This document shows, piece by piece, positions 6,107 through 10,848 of a DNA stretch of 10,848 nt (the first letter of the stretch is position 1; every line of letters starts with the position of its first letter). Both the position numbers and the translations under genes were made by a program. The DNA comes from CAVZKK01 sp964573475 (GTDB lineage: Archaea; Thermoproteota; Bathyarchaeia; Bathyarchaeales; Bathycorpusculaceae), in the NCBI GenBank assembly GCA_964573475.1, contig CAZNJT010000051.1, positions 1 through 10,848 of the forward strand, in the 5' to 3' direction. Below the pieces are notes generated by a model. It made no database searches. It had not been told where the DNA came from and saw only the letters and a list, made by a program, of their open reading frames with translations.

Positions 6107-6927
6107 TTTGGGGTTTTCTCCAAAATTTTAAGCAATATTCCCTGCGCTTCGTAAATGTCAATGACGTTTTTGGGAAGTCCTAAATCAGAAAGTTGTAGGA
6201 AAATTTGGGCTATTTGTGGTGGGACGATAGATGCTTGGGTTAAGATTTCCAGGTTTGTAAGGACTTTTCTTGCCTCACCGTCAGCTACAATTTTTCCCTC
6301 AAGCATTAATAGAACTCTTGGGTTACACTCAGCTACAAACTCAACGTCATGTGTGACTATGATTATCGTTTTTCTCTGAGCTTTCATTTGCAAAATGAAT
6401 TGTCTAAGCTTCTCTTTCTGTTGATAGTCTTGTCCTATTGTCGGCTCATCTAGTATCAGTATTTTGGGGTTCCATGCCAGAACTGAAGCTAGGGCCACTC
6501 TTTTTCTTTCTCCGCCACTTAGCATAAAAGGTGAAGTCTTTCTATACTGCGTTAAGCCTAAAAGGTTTAGAGCCCATGTTACTCGTCTTTTTGTAACGTT
6601 TTCTTTGAACCCGAAATTTTTTAACGCGAATGCTATTTCGTCTTCGACTGTTTCGCTGAAAAGCTGATGGTCTGGATTTTGAAAGACAAAGCCCACGTTT
6701 CTGGCTAGGGTTGCAACGCTGACTTTTGTTGTGTCAACTTCGTCGATAAGCACCTTTCCTTTGGTTGGCTTCAGCAGTCCATTAAAATGTTTGACCAGAG
6801 TTGTTTTTCCAGCACCGTTTTGTCCCATTATAGCTACGAATTCGCCATTTTGGATGGTTAAGGATATGCCCTTTAATGCTTCTACACCGTTTGGATAGGT
6901 GAAGTAAATGTCTTGAGCTTCGATCAT
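6103..6927 (-). CDS. ecfA2: ECF transporter ATP-binding protein (second EcfA)
   Basis: A 274-residue ABC ATPase of the EcfA/CbiO family. In order: Walker A GQNGAGKT (35-42), Q-loop FQNPDHQLF (82-90; Q83), ABC signature LSGGE (136-140), Walker B ILILDEPT (156-163; catalytic E161) and switch histidine in VTHD (H193). FQNPD.QLF and the C-terminal extension after about residue 220 are typical of EcfA proteins rather than generic importers. It should pair with the other ATPase as a heterodimer under EcfT. The ATG overlaps the stop of the upstream ATPase gene in a TAATG junction, and its stop overlaps ecfT by 4 nt. All catalytic residues are present. The A1/A2 label follows gene order only. Confidence 0.92.
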   Translation of the reverse strand: MIEAQDIYFTYPNGVEALKGISLTIQNGEFVAIMGQNGAGKTTLVKHFNGLLKPTKGKVLIDEVDTTKVSVATLARNVGFVFQNPDHQLFSETVEDEIAFALKNFGFKENVTKRRVTWALNLLGLTQYRKTSPFMLSGGERKRVALASVLAWNPKILILDEPTIGQDYQQKEKLRQFILQMKAQRKTIIIVTHDVEFVAECNPRVLLMLEGKIVADGEARKVLTNLEILTQASIVPPQIAQIFLQLSDLGLPKNVIDIYEAQGILLKILEKTPK

Positions 6928-7775
6928 TAGGGTTTAAGAGCCTCCCTTAGCAAGGCTACCATCTCATCTGAAGACAAAGGAATAGTGTTGCCGAGTTTTA
7001 CTCCGTCTTTTTGAAGTGCATGATAAAGGCGTGTTGCCTTCGGAATTCCAACCCCAATTAGGCGGGCTTCTTCAGAGCTTAAGATTTTGCGGGGTTCACC
7101 GTCTAAAACAACCTTTCCCTCATCCAATATAATTATGTGGTTGGCATATCTTGCTGTTAAATCAAGCCTATGCTCAACGAGTAAAACGGTTATTCCAAGT
7201 GTTCTGTTCAGTTCGTAGATTACTTCGAATATTTTTTTTGCGCCTAACGGGTCAAGGAAAGAAGTTGGCTCATCTAATACTATTACTTCTGGTTGCATGG
7301 CTAAGACAGATGCTATTGCAGCGCGTTGTTGCTGGCCGCCTGAAAGTTCGTGAGGCGCTCTCTCCCTTAAATCATATATGCCTGTAAGCTGCAGCGCCCA
7401 ATCCGCCCTTTTACGCATCTCTCCCCTTGGGACTCCAAGGTTTTCAAGTCCAAAAGCCACGTCTTTCTCAACAGATAGGGCAAAAAGCTGGTTTTCTGGG
7501 TTTTGGAAAACAAGCCCAACATGTTTTGCTAGTTCATGAATCGGATTTTCAGCAACGTTAAGTCCTGAAACAGTTATTTCGCCTTTCAATTCGCCTTGAT
7601 AGAAGTGAGGAATTAATCCGTTGAAGCATCGGCAGAGGGTTGTTTTTCCACATCCACTTGGGCCGGTGATTAGTGTGAATTCGCCTTTCTCCACTTTTAT
7701 GGAAACATCTTTAATCGATGGTTTTGTGCCGCCTGGATATGTGTATGTAAGGTTTTTCGTTTCAATTATTGCCAT
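6927..7775 (-). CDS. ecfA1: ECF transporter ATP-binding protein (first EcfA)
   Basis: A 282-residue ABC ATPase of the EcfA/CbiO family and the first gene of the ecfA-ecfA-ecfT operon. Motifs are Walker A GPSGCGKT (38-45), Q-loop FQNPENQLF (90-98; Q91), signature LSGGQQQR (144-151), Walker B VIVLDEPT (164-171; E169), D-loop SFLDP (172-176) and switch histidine in VEHR (H202). It forms the second half of the ATPase pair that drives EcfT. The ATG at 7773-7775 has no Shine-Dalgarno motif, but a TATA-like GCTTAAAAATAGG lies just upstream at the right distance for a leaderless mRNA. It diverges enough from its neighbour to be a distinct heterodimer partner rather than a recent duplicate. Confidence 0.92.
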   Translation of the reverse strand: MAIIETKNLTYTYPGGTKPSIKDVSIKVEKGEFTLITGPSGCGKTTLCRCFNGLIPHFYQGELKGEITVSGLNVAENPIHELAKHVGLVFQNPENQLFALSVEKDVAFGLENLGVPRGEMRKRADWALQLTGIYDLRERAPHELSGGQQQRAAIASVLAMQPEVIVLDEPTSFLDPLGAKKIFEVIYELNRTLGITVLLVEHRLDLTARYANHIIILDEGKVVLDGEPRKILSSEEARLIGVGIPKATRLYHALQKDGVKLGNTIPLSSDEMVALLREALKP

Positions 7776-7788
7776 TCTGGCGTTGCCT

Positions 7789-7805
7789 GCCTATTTTTAA
7801 GCGGA
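7789..7805 (-). promoter_or_regulatory. Putative TATA box of the ecf operon (leaderless type)
   Basis: The minus strand reads CCGCTTAAAAATAGG, centred near 7797, about 22-24 nt upstream of the ecfA1 ATG. At the standard archaeal TATA-to-start distance, transcription would begin at or within a few bases of the ATG, which explains the missing Shine-Dalgarno motif. Confidence 0.5.
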
Positions 7806-7834
7806 TTATTGTCTCATTTAAGAGTAGCTACTTA

Positions 7835-8827
7835 CTATTGGTTAACTAGCTTTTGCTTTAAAAGCCGTAAACAATATTTAAGTCCGGTTTCAATGTCTCC
7901 TACGCCGTTAACTCCGGCGGCTGTGGAGTGTCCGCCACCCATGCCGTGGAGATATTCACCCAAGGGCTTGGCAATATCTTTGCCTAGGTGTATGCCAGTT
8001 TTTTCGTGGAATTCACGGGTGCAGCGTAGGCTAATCTCTATATTTTCATTTTTTTGTCCAGCTACAGCGGCGACATGGGCGCCTATGTCGATTATGGCTC
8101 TCGCCGCTGAGGATTGGTAGGCGCTGACATGGGAAAGCGCAATTATCCATTCTCCAATCTTGAAAAGTTTGGCTCTTCTGCAAGCCTTCAACCTTGCCAC
8201 ACGCTCGGAGAAGTCAATGGGTAGAGAAAGTAGAGGCAATGTTTCGTGTGCGTTTACGCCCGCATCAATAAGTTCTGCAATAGTTTTTAGTGTGGATGAG
8301 TTGGCTAGGATGAAATGGCGTGTGTCAAAGGTTATGCCCAAAAACAACGCTTTAGCCTCATTTTCGTTTGCTTTGATGTCCATTTCTTTAAAGAAGTTGT
8401 AGACAATCTCGCATGTTGACGATGCTTCTTCGTTGGTTATGCAGAGTTTTGCTAATTGTTCCGTTTCTGGATGGGCTGCGTGGTGGTCAATCACTATGAT
8501 TGGTGCTTTTGAAGTTTTTACTTTTTCAGCCAGATTATTCAATTGTTGAATTGTGTTGGTGTCAAGCAGAACTATTGCGTCTGCCTTTTCTACGTTAGGT
8601 TGTGTTTCCACTTCTATTGGCAAATATTTAAGAAGATGCCTTGAAAGACGGCTTATTCCTTGAGCCGCTCCGATTTCAACCTCAGCTTTTGGTCTTAAGT
8701 ATTTTAGTAGGTTTGCGAAGGCGTAGGCTGAACAGATAGCGTCTGGGTCTGCATTATGGTGACATAATAAGACAACCAGTTTAGCGTCTGATTCGTCCAA
8801 GATTTTGGTTATTTCTTTGAATGACAC
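7835..8827 (-). CDS. DHH/DHHA1 family phosphoesterase (RecJ/NrnA-like)
   Basis: A 330-residue two-domain phosphoesterase that probably cleaves short oligonucleotides or a nucleotide phosphate with two metal ions. The DHH domain shows motif I HHNADPDAICSA (23-34, with D27 and D29), motif II around D89 (LLDTNT), motif III DHHAAHP (114-120, the name-giving DHH) and motif IV TFDTRHF (D168). The C-terminal DHHA1 domain has MGGGHSTAAG (296-305), the substrate-phosphate loop. Length and order match NrnA-like or archaeal RecJ-like stand-alone enzymes; the precise substrate cannot be told. The start is GTG with GAGG 8 nt upstream; it overlaps the DUF3194 gene by 19 nt. It is the last gene of the pfdB-DUF3194-DHH operon. 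A 10-nt palindrome AGTAGCTACT (7823-7832) follows the stop. Confidence 0.88.
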   Translation of the reverse strand: MSFKEITKILDESDAKLVVLLCHHNADPDAICSAYAFANLLKYLRPKAEVEIGAAQGISRLSRHLLKYLPIEVETQPNVEKADAIVLLDTNTIQQLNNLAEKVKTSKAPIIVIDHHAAHPETEQLAKLCITNEEASSTCEIVYNFFKEMDIKANENEAKALFLGITFDTRHFILANSSTLKTIAELIDAGVNAHETLPLLSLPIDFSERVARLKACRRAKLFKIGEWIIALSHVSAYQSSAARAIIDIGAHVAAVAGQKNENIEISLRCTREFHEKTGIHLGKDIAKPLGEYLHGMGGGHSTAAGVNGVGDIETGLKYCLRLLKQKLVNQ

Positions 8828-9111
8828 TTTAGTTCCCTCAAATATTTTTTAGCGGATGTGAAAGCCTCCGTCACTGCTTCATCGACAAGCTTTTGCACAT
8901 CAAAGTCTTTCATTAATGGTGACAAAGCAATATCTATTTCAACTGTTAGCGTCACGGGTTTTGTTCCTTCAGCCTCGACGCTTATGTTTAGTGTTTCTAT
9001 TCTTTTTGAAGGAACCTTTGATAGGACGTGTTCTCTGGCGGCTTCTTCTGCAATTGAGCACAATTCTTCTATTTGTTCAGTGGTTAACTCAGGTAAGCCT
9101 AACTCTTCCAC
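8809..9111 (-). CDS. DUF3194-like conserved archaeal protein
   Basis: A protein of about 100 residues lying between prefoldin beta and a DHH phosphoesterase, the neighbourhood where archaeal DUF3194 proteins are commonly found. The sequence starts with an acidic helix (LPELTTEQIEELCSIAEEAAREHVLSKV, in part), then a beta-rich middle (LNISVEAEG, VTLTVEIDIALSP) and a C-terminal helix (FDVQKLVDEAVTEAFTSAKKYL). It has no signal peptide, membrane segment or catalytic motif. Function is unknown. A GTG at 9118-9120 would add three residues, but AGGTGG overlaps that codon and sits 6 nt before the GTG at 9109-9111, so I prefer the latter. It lies 18 nt after the prefoldin stop and overlaps the DHH gene, so the three are co-transcribed. 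Family name is by context plus sequence impression. Confidence 0.7.
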   Translation of the reverse strand: MEELGLPELTTEQIEELCSIAEEAAREHVLSKVPSKRIETLNISVEAEGTKPVTLTVEIDIALSPLMKDFDVQKLVDEAVTEAFTSAKKYLRELKCHSKK

Positions 9112-9129
9112 AAGTTCCACCTAAATAGG

Positions 9130-9516
9130 CTACGGCTGGGATGGAGAAACTGGACTTAGGTCTTGTTGGAGCTTAGTTTGCAAATCCTTTATTTGGGGGC
9201 GCAAGCGTTGTTCTTGTTTTCCCAAAACTGTGGCTCGAGTGTTGAGCAGTTCCTTTCGCTCGTTTAAATCAACGGTTATTTTTGCTTTTTCCGCCTTCAC
9301 TAAAAGTGAGCCAATAGCCTTGTATATGACTGCATCATCAGTCATTTTTTGCAATTCGCTTAATGCTTGCTCAATTTCTGTTAATTCAATTTCTACCTGT
9401 TGTTTCTGGGCTAAGACTGATTGGAGTGTTTGTTGAAGTTGCTGAAGCCTTAATAGGCGTTCTTGAACTTGAGGTGGAAGCCTCGATATTTCTTCACTCA
9501 CTTTGTATCCTTCCAT
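9130..9516 (-). CDS. pfdB: Prefoldin beta subunit
   Basis: A 128-residue beta-class prefoldin subunit. In archaea, four beta and two alpha subunits form a jellyfish-shaped ATP-independent chaperone that holds unfolded proteins for the thermosome. Features: LPPQVQERLLRLQQLQQTL (13-31, one of the best conserved prefoldin beta stretches), an N-terminal coiled coil to about residue 58, a central beta-hairpin segment (DDAVIYKAIGSLLVKA, 60-75) and a second coiled coil (about 86-120). The C-terminus SPVSPSQP is unstructured. I choose the ATG at 9514-9516 over the in-frame TTG at 9528 because a TATA-like element lies about 26 nt upstream of the ATG, implying a leaderless mRNA. It heads an operon with the DUF3194 and DHH genes. 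Confidence 0.93.
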   Translation of the reverse strand: MEGYKVSEEISRLPPQVQERLLRLQQLQQTLQSVLAQKQQVEIELTEIEQALSELQKMTDDAVIYKAIGSLLVKAEKAKITVDLNERKELLNTRATVLGKQEQRLRPQIKDLQTKLQQDLSPVSPSQP

Positions 9517-9536
9517 TCTGCACAGCAATAAGCCAA

Positions 9537-9551
9537 GCCCTTAATAAAGCA
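9537..9551 (-). promoter_or_regulatory. Putative TATA box of the pfdB operon (leaderless type)
   Basis: The minus strand reads ATGCTTTATTAAGGG, with TTTATTAA centred near 9544. Counting about 26 nt downstream puts the transcript start at about the ATG (9516). No Shine-Dalgarno motif is seen, which fits leaderless initiation and argues against the TTG at 9528. Confidence 0.5.
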
Positions 9552-9579
9552 TTTTCCAAAACAAAACAAAAAACAAGAA

Positions 9580-9608
9580 AAAACATAAATTTAAACCGCT
9601 TATGTTTT
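9580..9608. repeat. Perfect 9-bp inverted repeat
   Basis: AAAACATAA (9580-9588) and TTATGTTTT (9600-9608) are exact reverse complements, separated by 11 nt. They lie about 65 nt upstream of the pfdB start. The AT-rich arms and dyad shape suit an operator or a weak hairpin; either is inference. Confidence 0.5.
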
Positions 9609-9687
9609 AAAATTTTAATCCTCCAGAAGAGAAGAAAGTGAAGCTAATAGGTATGCAAAGGCTTTCTTTTTAACGGCTAGCGTGCGC

Positions 9688-9704
9688 AGCCTAACTATTA
9701 GGCT
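9688..9704. repeat. Perfect 7-bp stem, 3-nt loop hairpin
   Basis: AGCCTAA and TTAGGCT flank CTA. The short loop makes this a stable local hairpin in RNA from either strand. It sits 13 nt before the longer hairpin at 9718-9788, so both may belong to one structured transcript. Confidence 0.5.
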
Positions 9705-9709
9705 TCGTT

Positions 9710-10012
9710 ATGGAAAAAAGCGGAAAATGTGTTTTTGGAGAGTCGATGTTTAGGCATCAGCCAAAAACACCTAACCCACTTTCCGCTTTCCCAAATATAA
9801 CTAACTCCACAACACCAATTTATCAGTTTAGGCTTCTCGAAGGTTCTGGATTTGGGGTTATGATAGTTAAGCCTTTGACTCAAATGAAAATCGGTTTTTG
9901 GTTCGAATTTTCAATACTAAAAGATATCTTGGATATCGTTATATGTCAAGCAGATATCCAAAAAAGACGCGTTTTTTTATTAATTGAAAGAAGAAGCGCC
10001 CTATTTGAATGA
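9710..10012 (+). CDS. Doubtful hypothetical ORF (100 residues)
   Basis: An open ATG-to-TGA frame encoding MEKSGKCVFGESMFRHQPK and ending RRSALFE. I recognise no domain, membrane segment or signal peptide. There is no clear Shine-Dalgarno motif; the upstream bases form a hairpin (9688-9704), and the first 26 codons coincide with the arms of a long inverted repeat. It also crosses the inverted repeat at 9929-9961. Such overlap with RNA-like structure argues that the frame may be open by chance. It is not an antisense shadow of a real gene, since the minus strand here has no convincing coding sequence, so it is listed with low confidence. Confidence 0.2.
   Translation: MEKSGKCVFGESMFRHQPKTPNPLSAFPNITNSTTPIYQFRLLEGSGFGVMIVKPLTQMKIGFWFEFSILKDILDIVICQADIQKRRVFLLIERRSALFE
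9718..9788. repeat. Long imperfect inverted repeat (hairpin)
   Basis: The left arm 9718-9738 (AAGCGGAAAATG then TGTTTTTGG) pairs with the right arm 9761-9788 (CCAAAAACAC ... TTTCCGCTT). There are 9 pairs at the base and 9-10 near the top, interrupted by about 7 extra bases in the right arm. The loop contains GATG/CATC, able to add four more pairs. This could be the fold of a small RNA or a remnant of a miniature transposable element. I find no target-site duplication to settle it. Confidence 0.5.
9921..9961. repeat. Overlapping palindrome and 9-bp inverted repeat around GATATC
   Basis: AAGATATCTT (9921-9930) is a perfect palindrome. TTGGATATC (9929-9937) and GATATCCAA (9953-9961) are exact reverse complements across a 15-nt loop. 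On the plus strand the hairpin is followed by AAAAAGACGCG and a run of seven T, so it could act as a terminator for a plus-strand transcript. Confidence 0.45.
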
Positions 10013-10157
10013 TATGATAAATGAATGAGATTAAACCAAATGGGTTCATCGATTTTATCTTATATATCTTTAAGTATTTAAGTTTTCATTCGTTTTTTTG
10101 TTGTTTTGGGTTTGGGTTTATGAAATTTTCATCAAAGCATCCTTACTAGTCCTTTCA

Positions 10158-10286
10158 CTAAGCATCACCTCTCCAGAACTTACAAGCTAGGTACTTGGTC
10201 TCAATCTTCGCAACAATGCAGTCGAAGGGCGAAGGATATGGACACTCCTGCTGATAGTTCGGTGACTTCTTGTTACTACACTTCAT
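10158..10286 (-). CDS. Small four-cysteine protein (42 residues), function unknown
   Basis: An ATG at 10284-10286 opens a frame ending in TAG (10158-10160). The peptide begins MKCSNKKSPNYQQECPYPS, continues FDCIVAKIETKYLACKFWRG and ends in DA. Cysteines are at residues 3, 15, 23 and 35, spaced 11, 7 and 11 residues between them, which could bind one zinc. An in-frame TGA lies immediately before the ATG, so no longer start is possible, and GGTG sits 7 nt upstream as a Shine-Dalgarno motif. Composition is protein-like (KIETKYLACKFW), without the biased pattern of a chance frame. There is no signal peptide or membrane segment. A 15-nt palindrome lies 56 nt upstream. I do not recognise the family. 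It lies in the region that separates pcc1 from pfdB, on the same strand as both. Confidence 0.55.
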   Translation of the reverse strand: MKCSNKKSPNYQQECPYPSPFDCIVAKIETKYLACKFWRGDA

Positions 10287-10341
10287 TCACTTTCACCCTC
10301 ATACCAATTACGAATCTTTGGTCGTTACTAAGGCTCATATG

Positions 10342-10356
10342 CATTAAACTTTAATG
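10342..10356. promoter_or_regulatory. Perfect palindrome CATTAAACTTTAATG
   Basis: Seven-base arms around a central C, 56 nt upstream of the four-cysteine ORF start. The minus strand reading TTAAAGTTTAA could also supply a TATA-like element for that gene. An odd centre with no loop favours protein binding over an RNA hairpin. Confidence 0.4.
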
Positions 10357-10418
10357 TTTGGGTTTGGGTTTTATTAAAATTTAATGAAAATCGATTTCTA
10401 AAAAATAAAATAGACTCT

Positions 10419-10456
10419 TTTTGTCGGACAAAATGATTTTTCTGCTTGGCGACAAA
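10419..10456. promoter_or_regulatory. Palindrome TTTTGTCGGACAAAA with a nearby third half-site
   Basis: TTTTGTC-G-GACAAAA (10419-10433) is a perfect dyad with 7-base arms. A further CGACAAA at 10450-10456 is the reverse complement of TTTGTCG at 10420-10426, so the element has three related half-sites. It could be an operator, or a hairpin in the transcript downstream of pcc1. Confidence 0.4.
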
Positions 10457-10564
10457 TCTACAGCTATAAATCAAAAACCTAGAGGGGTCTATCCGTATTG
10501 GTTGATTTCACCGCCAAAATCTCCCCAAAACCACAAACCATTCTGAGCCTAATCAAAAATCCAA

Positions 10565-10578
10565 TCTATATATAAGGG
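10565..10578. promoter_or_regulatory. Strong TATA-like element, direction uncertain
   Basis: TCTATATATAAGGG. Read on the plus strand it is preceded by A-rich AAAAATCCAA (BRE-like) and would start a transcript near 10597, running antisense to the end of pcc1. Read on the minus strand it could drive the four-cysteine ORF with a long leader of about 260 nt. The flanking bases fit the plus direction slightly better. Confidence 0.3.
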
Positions 10579-10622
10579 AGGGCTAGTCTCAGCGGAGAGC
10601 AAAAGAGAATGCTAAACGGAAA

Positions 10623-10848
10623 TCATGGTTTTTTCAAAACTTCCAAAACATTTAATGTCGAGTTTATCCATCTCAAATAAGCGTTTAATGCCGCCCGCAA
10701 AGCCACAGTATCTCTTGCTTCAACCTTTAAAACTAAAAAATTGTCATCCTTCTCCAATTTGGCTCTAGAACGCATCGTAGCAGGCTTATCAACCTCTGGT
10801 TTAAGGGCTTTAAAAACTATTTCTAAACGTTTTTCAGAAGGAAACTTC
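10623..10848 (-). CDS. pcc1: KEOPS complex subunit Pcc1 (partial, N-terminus off the window)
   Basis: The last 74 codons of a minus-strand gene, ending with TGA at 10623-10625; the right edge removes the start. Pcc1 is the small dimerising subunit of KEOPS, which with Kae1, Bud32 and Cgi121 makes the t6A37 modification in ANN-decoding tRNAs. Diagnostic features are FPSEKRLEIVFKALKPEVD near the visible start and DTVALRAALNAYLRWINSTL toward the end, matching the Pcc1 pattern of FPS...A..V..AL.PE and T.ALRAALNSYLRW. The family is usually 80-90 residues, so only 5-15 are missing. Archaeal pcc1 commonly lies close to pfdB, with rpoP and rpl37ae upstream. Here 1.1 kb separates it from pfdB. Confidence 0.92.
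   Translation of the reverse strand, partial: KFPSEKRLEIVFKALKPEVDKPATMRSRAKLEKDDNFLVLKVEARDTVALRAALNAYLRWINSTLNVLEVLKKP

Larger units (their letters stand above)
9529..10157. other. Long region without a recognised gene, rich in inverted repeats
   Basis: About 630 nt between pfdB and the small four-cysteine ORF. It holds the pfdB promoter, at least four perfect inverted repeats (9580-9608, 9688-9704, 9921-9930, 9929-9961), one long imperfect hairpin (9718-9788), an AT-rich stretch (10028-10100), one TTTGGGTTTGGGTTT copy and one doubtful plus-strand ORF. I see no tRNA, rRNA, C/D-box RNA or transposase remnant. Confidence 0.6.
10105..10371. repeat. Pair of direct TTTGGGTTTGGGTTT repeats flanking the small ORF
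   Basis: The 15-mer TTTGGGTTTGGGTTT occurs at 10105-10119 and 10357-10371, in the same orientation and 252 nt apart. The copies bracket the 42-residue ORF (10158-10286) with its probable promoter. Each is followed by an AT-rich dyad-like stretch (TGAAATTTTCA; TTAAAATTTAA). They could mark the ends of a mobile or duplicated unit, or be low-complexity sequence. Confidence 0.5.
10287..10622. other. Intergenic region between pcc1 and the four-cysteine ORF
   Basis: About 336 nt with no gene that I can support. It holds two perfect odd-centred 15-nt palindromes (10342-10356, 10419-10433), one TTTGGGTTTGGGTTT copy, a TTTGTCG/CGACAAA inverted repeat (10420-10456) and a strong TATA-like TCTATATATAAGG (10565-10577). 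No tRNA or box C/D pattern was found. Confidence 0.6.

Noticed and set aside
9698..9883. Minus-strand ORF of 61 residues in the repeat-rich region
   Set aside because: No ribosome site, no recognisable motif, and it coincides with the hairpin arms; the residue pattern looks random.
9895..9915. GGTTCGAAT resembling a tRNA T-loop
   Set aside because: The bases on either side do not form a 5-bp T stem and no anticodon or acceptor arm can be assembled nearby.
10158..10340. Fragment of a ribosomal or other stable RNA gene
   Set aside because: The more GC-balanced composition first suggested RNA, but no conserved rRNA, SRP or RNase P segment was recognised, and the minus strand gives a clean small protein frame instead.
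9529..10622. CRISPR array or insertion sequence
   Set aside because: Repeats are few and irregularly spaced, there is no repeat-spacer pattern, and no transposase fragment or matching terminal inverted repeats at the edges could be found.
10609..10680. 23-residue plus-strand ORF downstream of a TATA-like element
   Set aside because: Mostly antisense to the end of pcc1, no clear ribosome site at good spacing and no conserved pattern; probably chance.

Overview
The window is archaeal. It carries a KEOPS Pcc1 subunit, a prefoldin beta subunit, a tiny L41e-type ribosomal protein, preflagellin-like class III signal peptides, TATA-like elements at leaderless spacing and Shine-Dalgarno motifs of the GGTG/GGAG type. 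The combination of a Tad/Epd-like pilus operon, an ECF transporter module, a stand-alone 6-phospho-3-hexuloisomerase and the pcc1/pfdB/DUF3194/DHH neighbourhood suggests a Bathyarchaeia-like lineage in the Thermoproteota/TACK branch. That assignment is inference from gene content and cannot be proved here.

Layout, left to right. (1) Positions 1-4134, minus strand: one tightly packed pilus operon, transcribed from about 4168 down through the left edge. It encodes a secretion/pilus ATPase, two membrane platform proteins (TadB/TadC or split-FlaJ type) and two different pilin-like proteins, the last running off the window. Genes overlap by 1-4 nt or sit a few bases apart, except that the last overlaps its neighbour by 29 nt. 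(2) Positions 4147-4303: a divergent promoter region with two GCATGCTTAA direct repeats. (3) Positions 4304-4644: a plus-strand zinc-ribbon protein converges, with a 2-nt gap, on an unusually small minus-strand gene for ribosomal protein L41e. L41e lies just downstream of a 6-phospho-3-hexuloisomerase gene (4661-5260). (4) Positions 5318-7775, minus strand: ecfT and two ecfA ATPase genes with overlapping junctions, probably a leaderless transcript. No substrate-binding S component is visible. (5) Positions 7835-9516, minus strand: prefoldin beta, a DUF3194-like protein and a DHH/DHHA1 phosphoesterase form an operon, again with a leaderless-type promoter. (6) Positions 9529-10622: about 1.1 kb with no recognised gene. 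It holds several perfect inverted repeats, two copies of a TTTGGGTTTGGGTTT repeat, a doubtful plus-strand ORF and a credible 42-residue four-cysteine protein gene. (7) Positions 10623-10848, minus strand: pcc1, cut by the right edge.

The pilus operon is one assembly machine: the ATPase powers it, the platform proteins sit in the membrane and the pilins are its substrates. The three ECF genes form the energising core of a vitamin or metal importer whose specificity subunit must be encoded elsewhere. The Pcc1-to-DHH stretch is a translation, tRNA-modification and protein-folding neighbourhood that in this genome is interrupted by the 1.1-kb region. The items most worth following up are the L41e gene with its uncertain and possibly AUA start, the small four-cysteine ORF and the structured inserted region around it.
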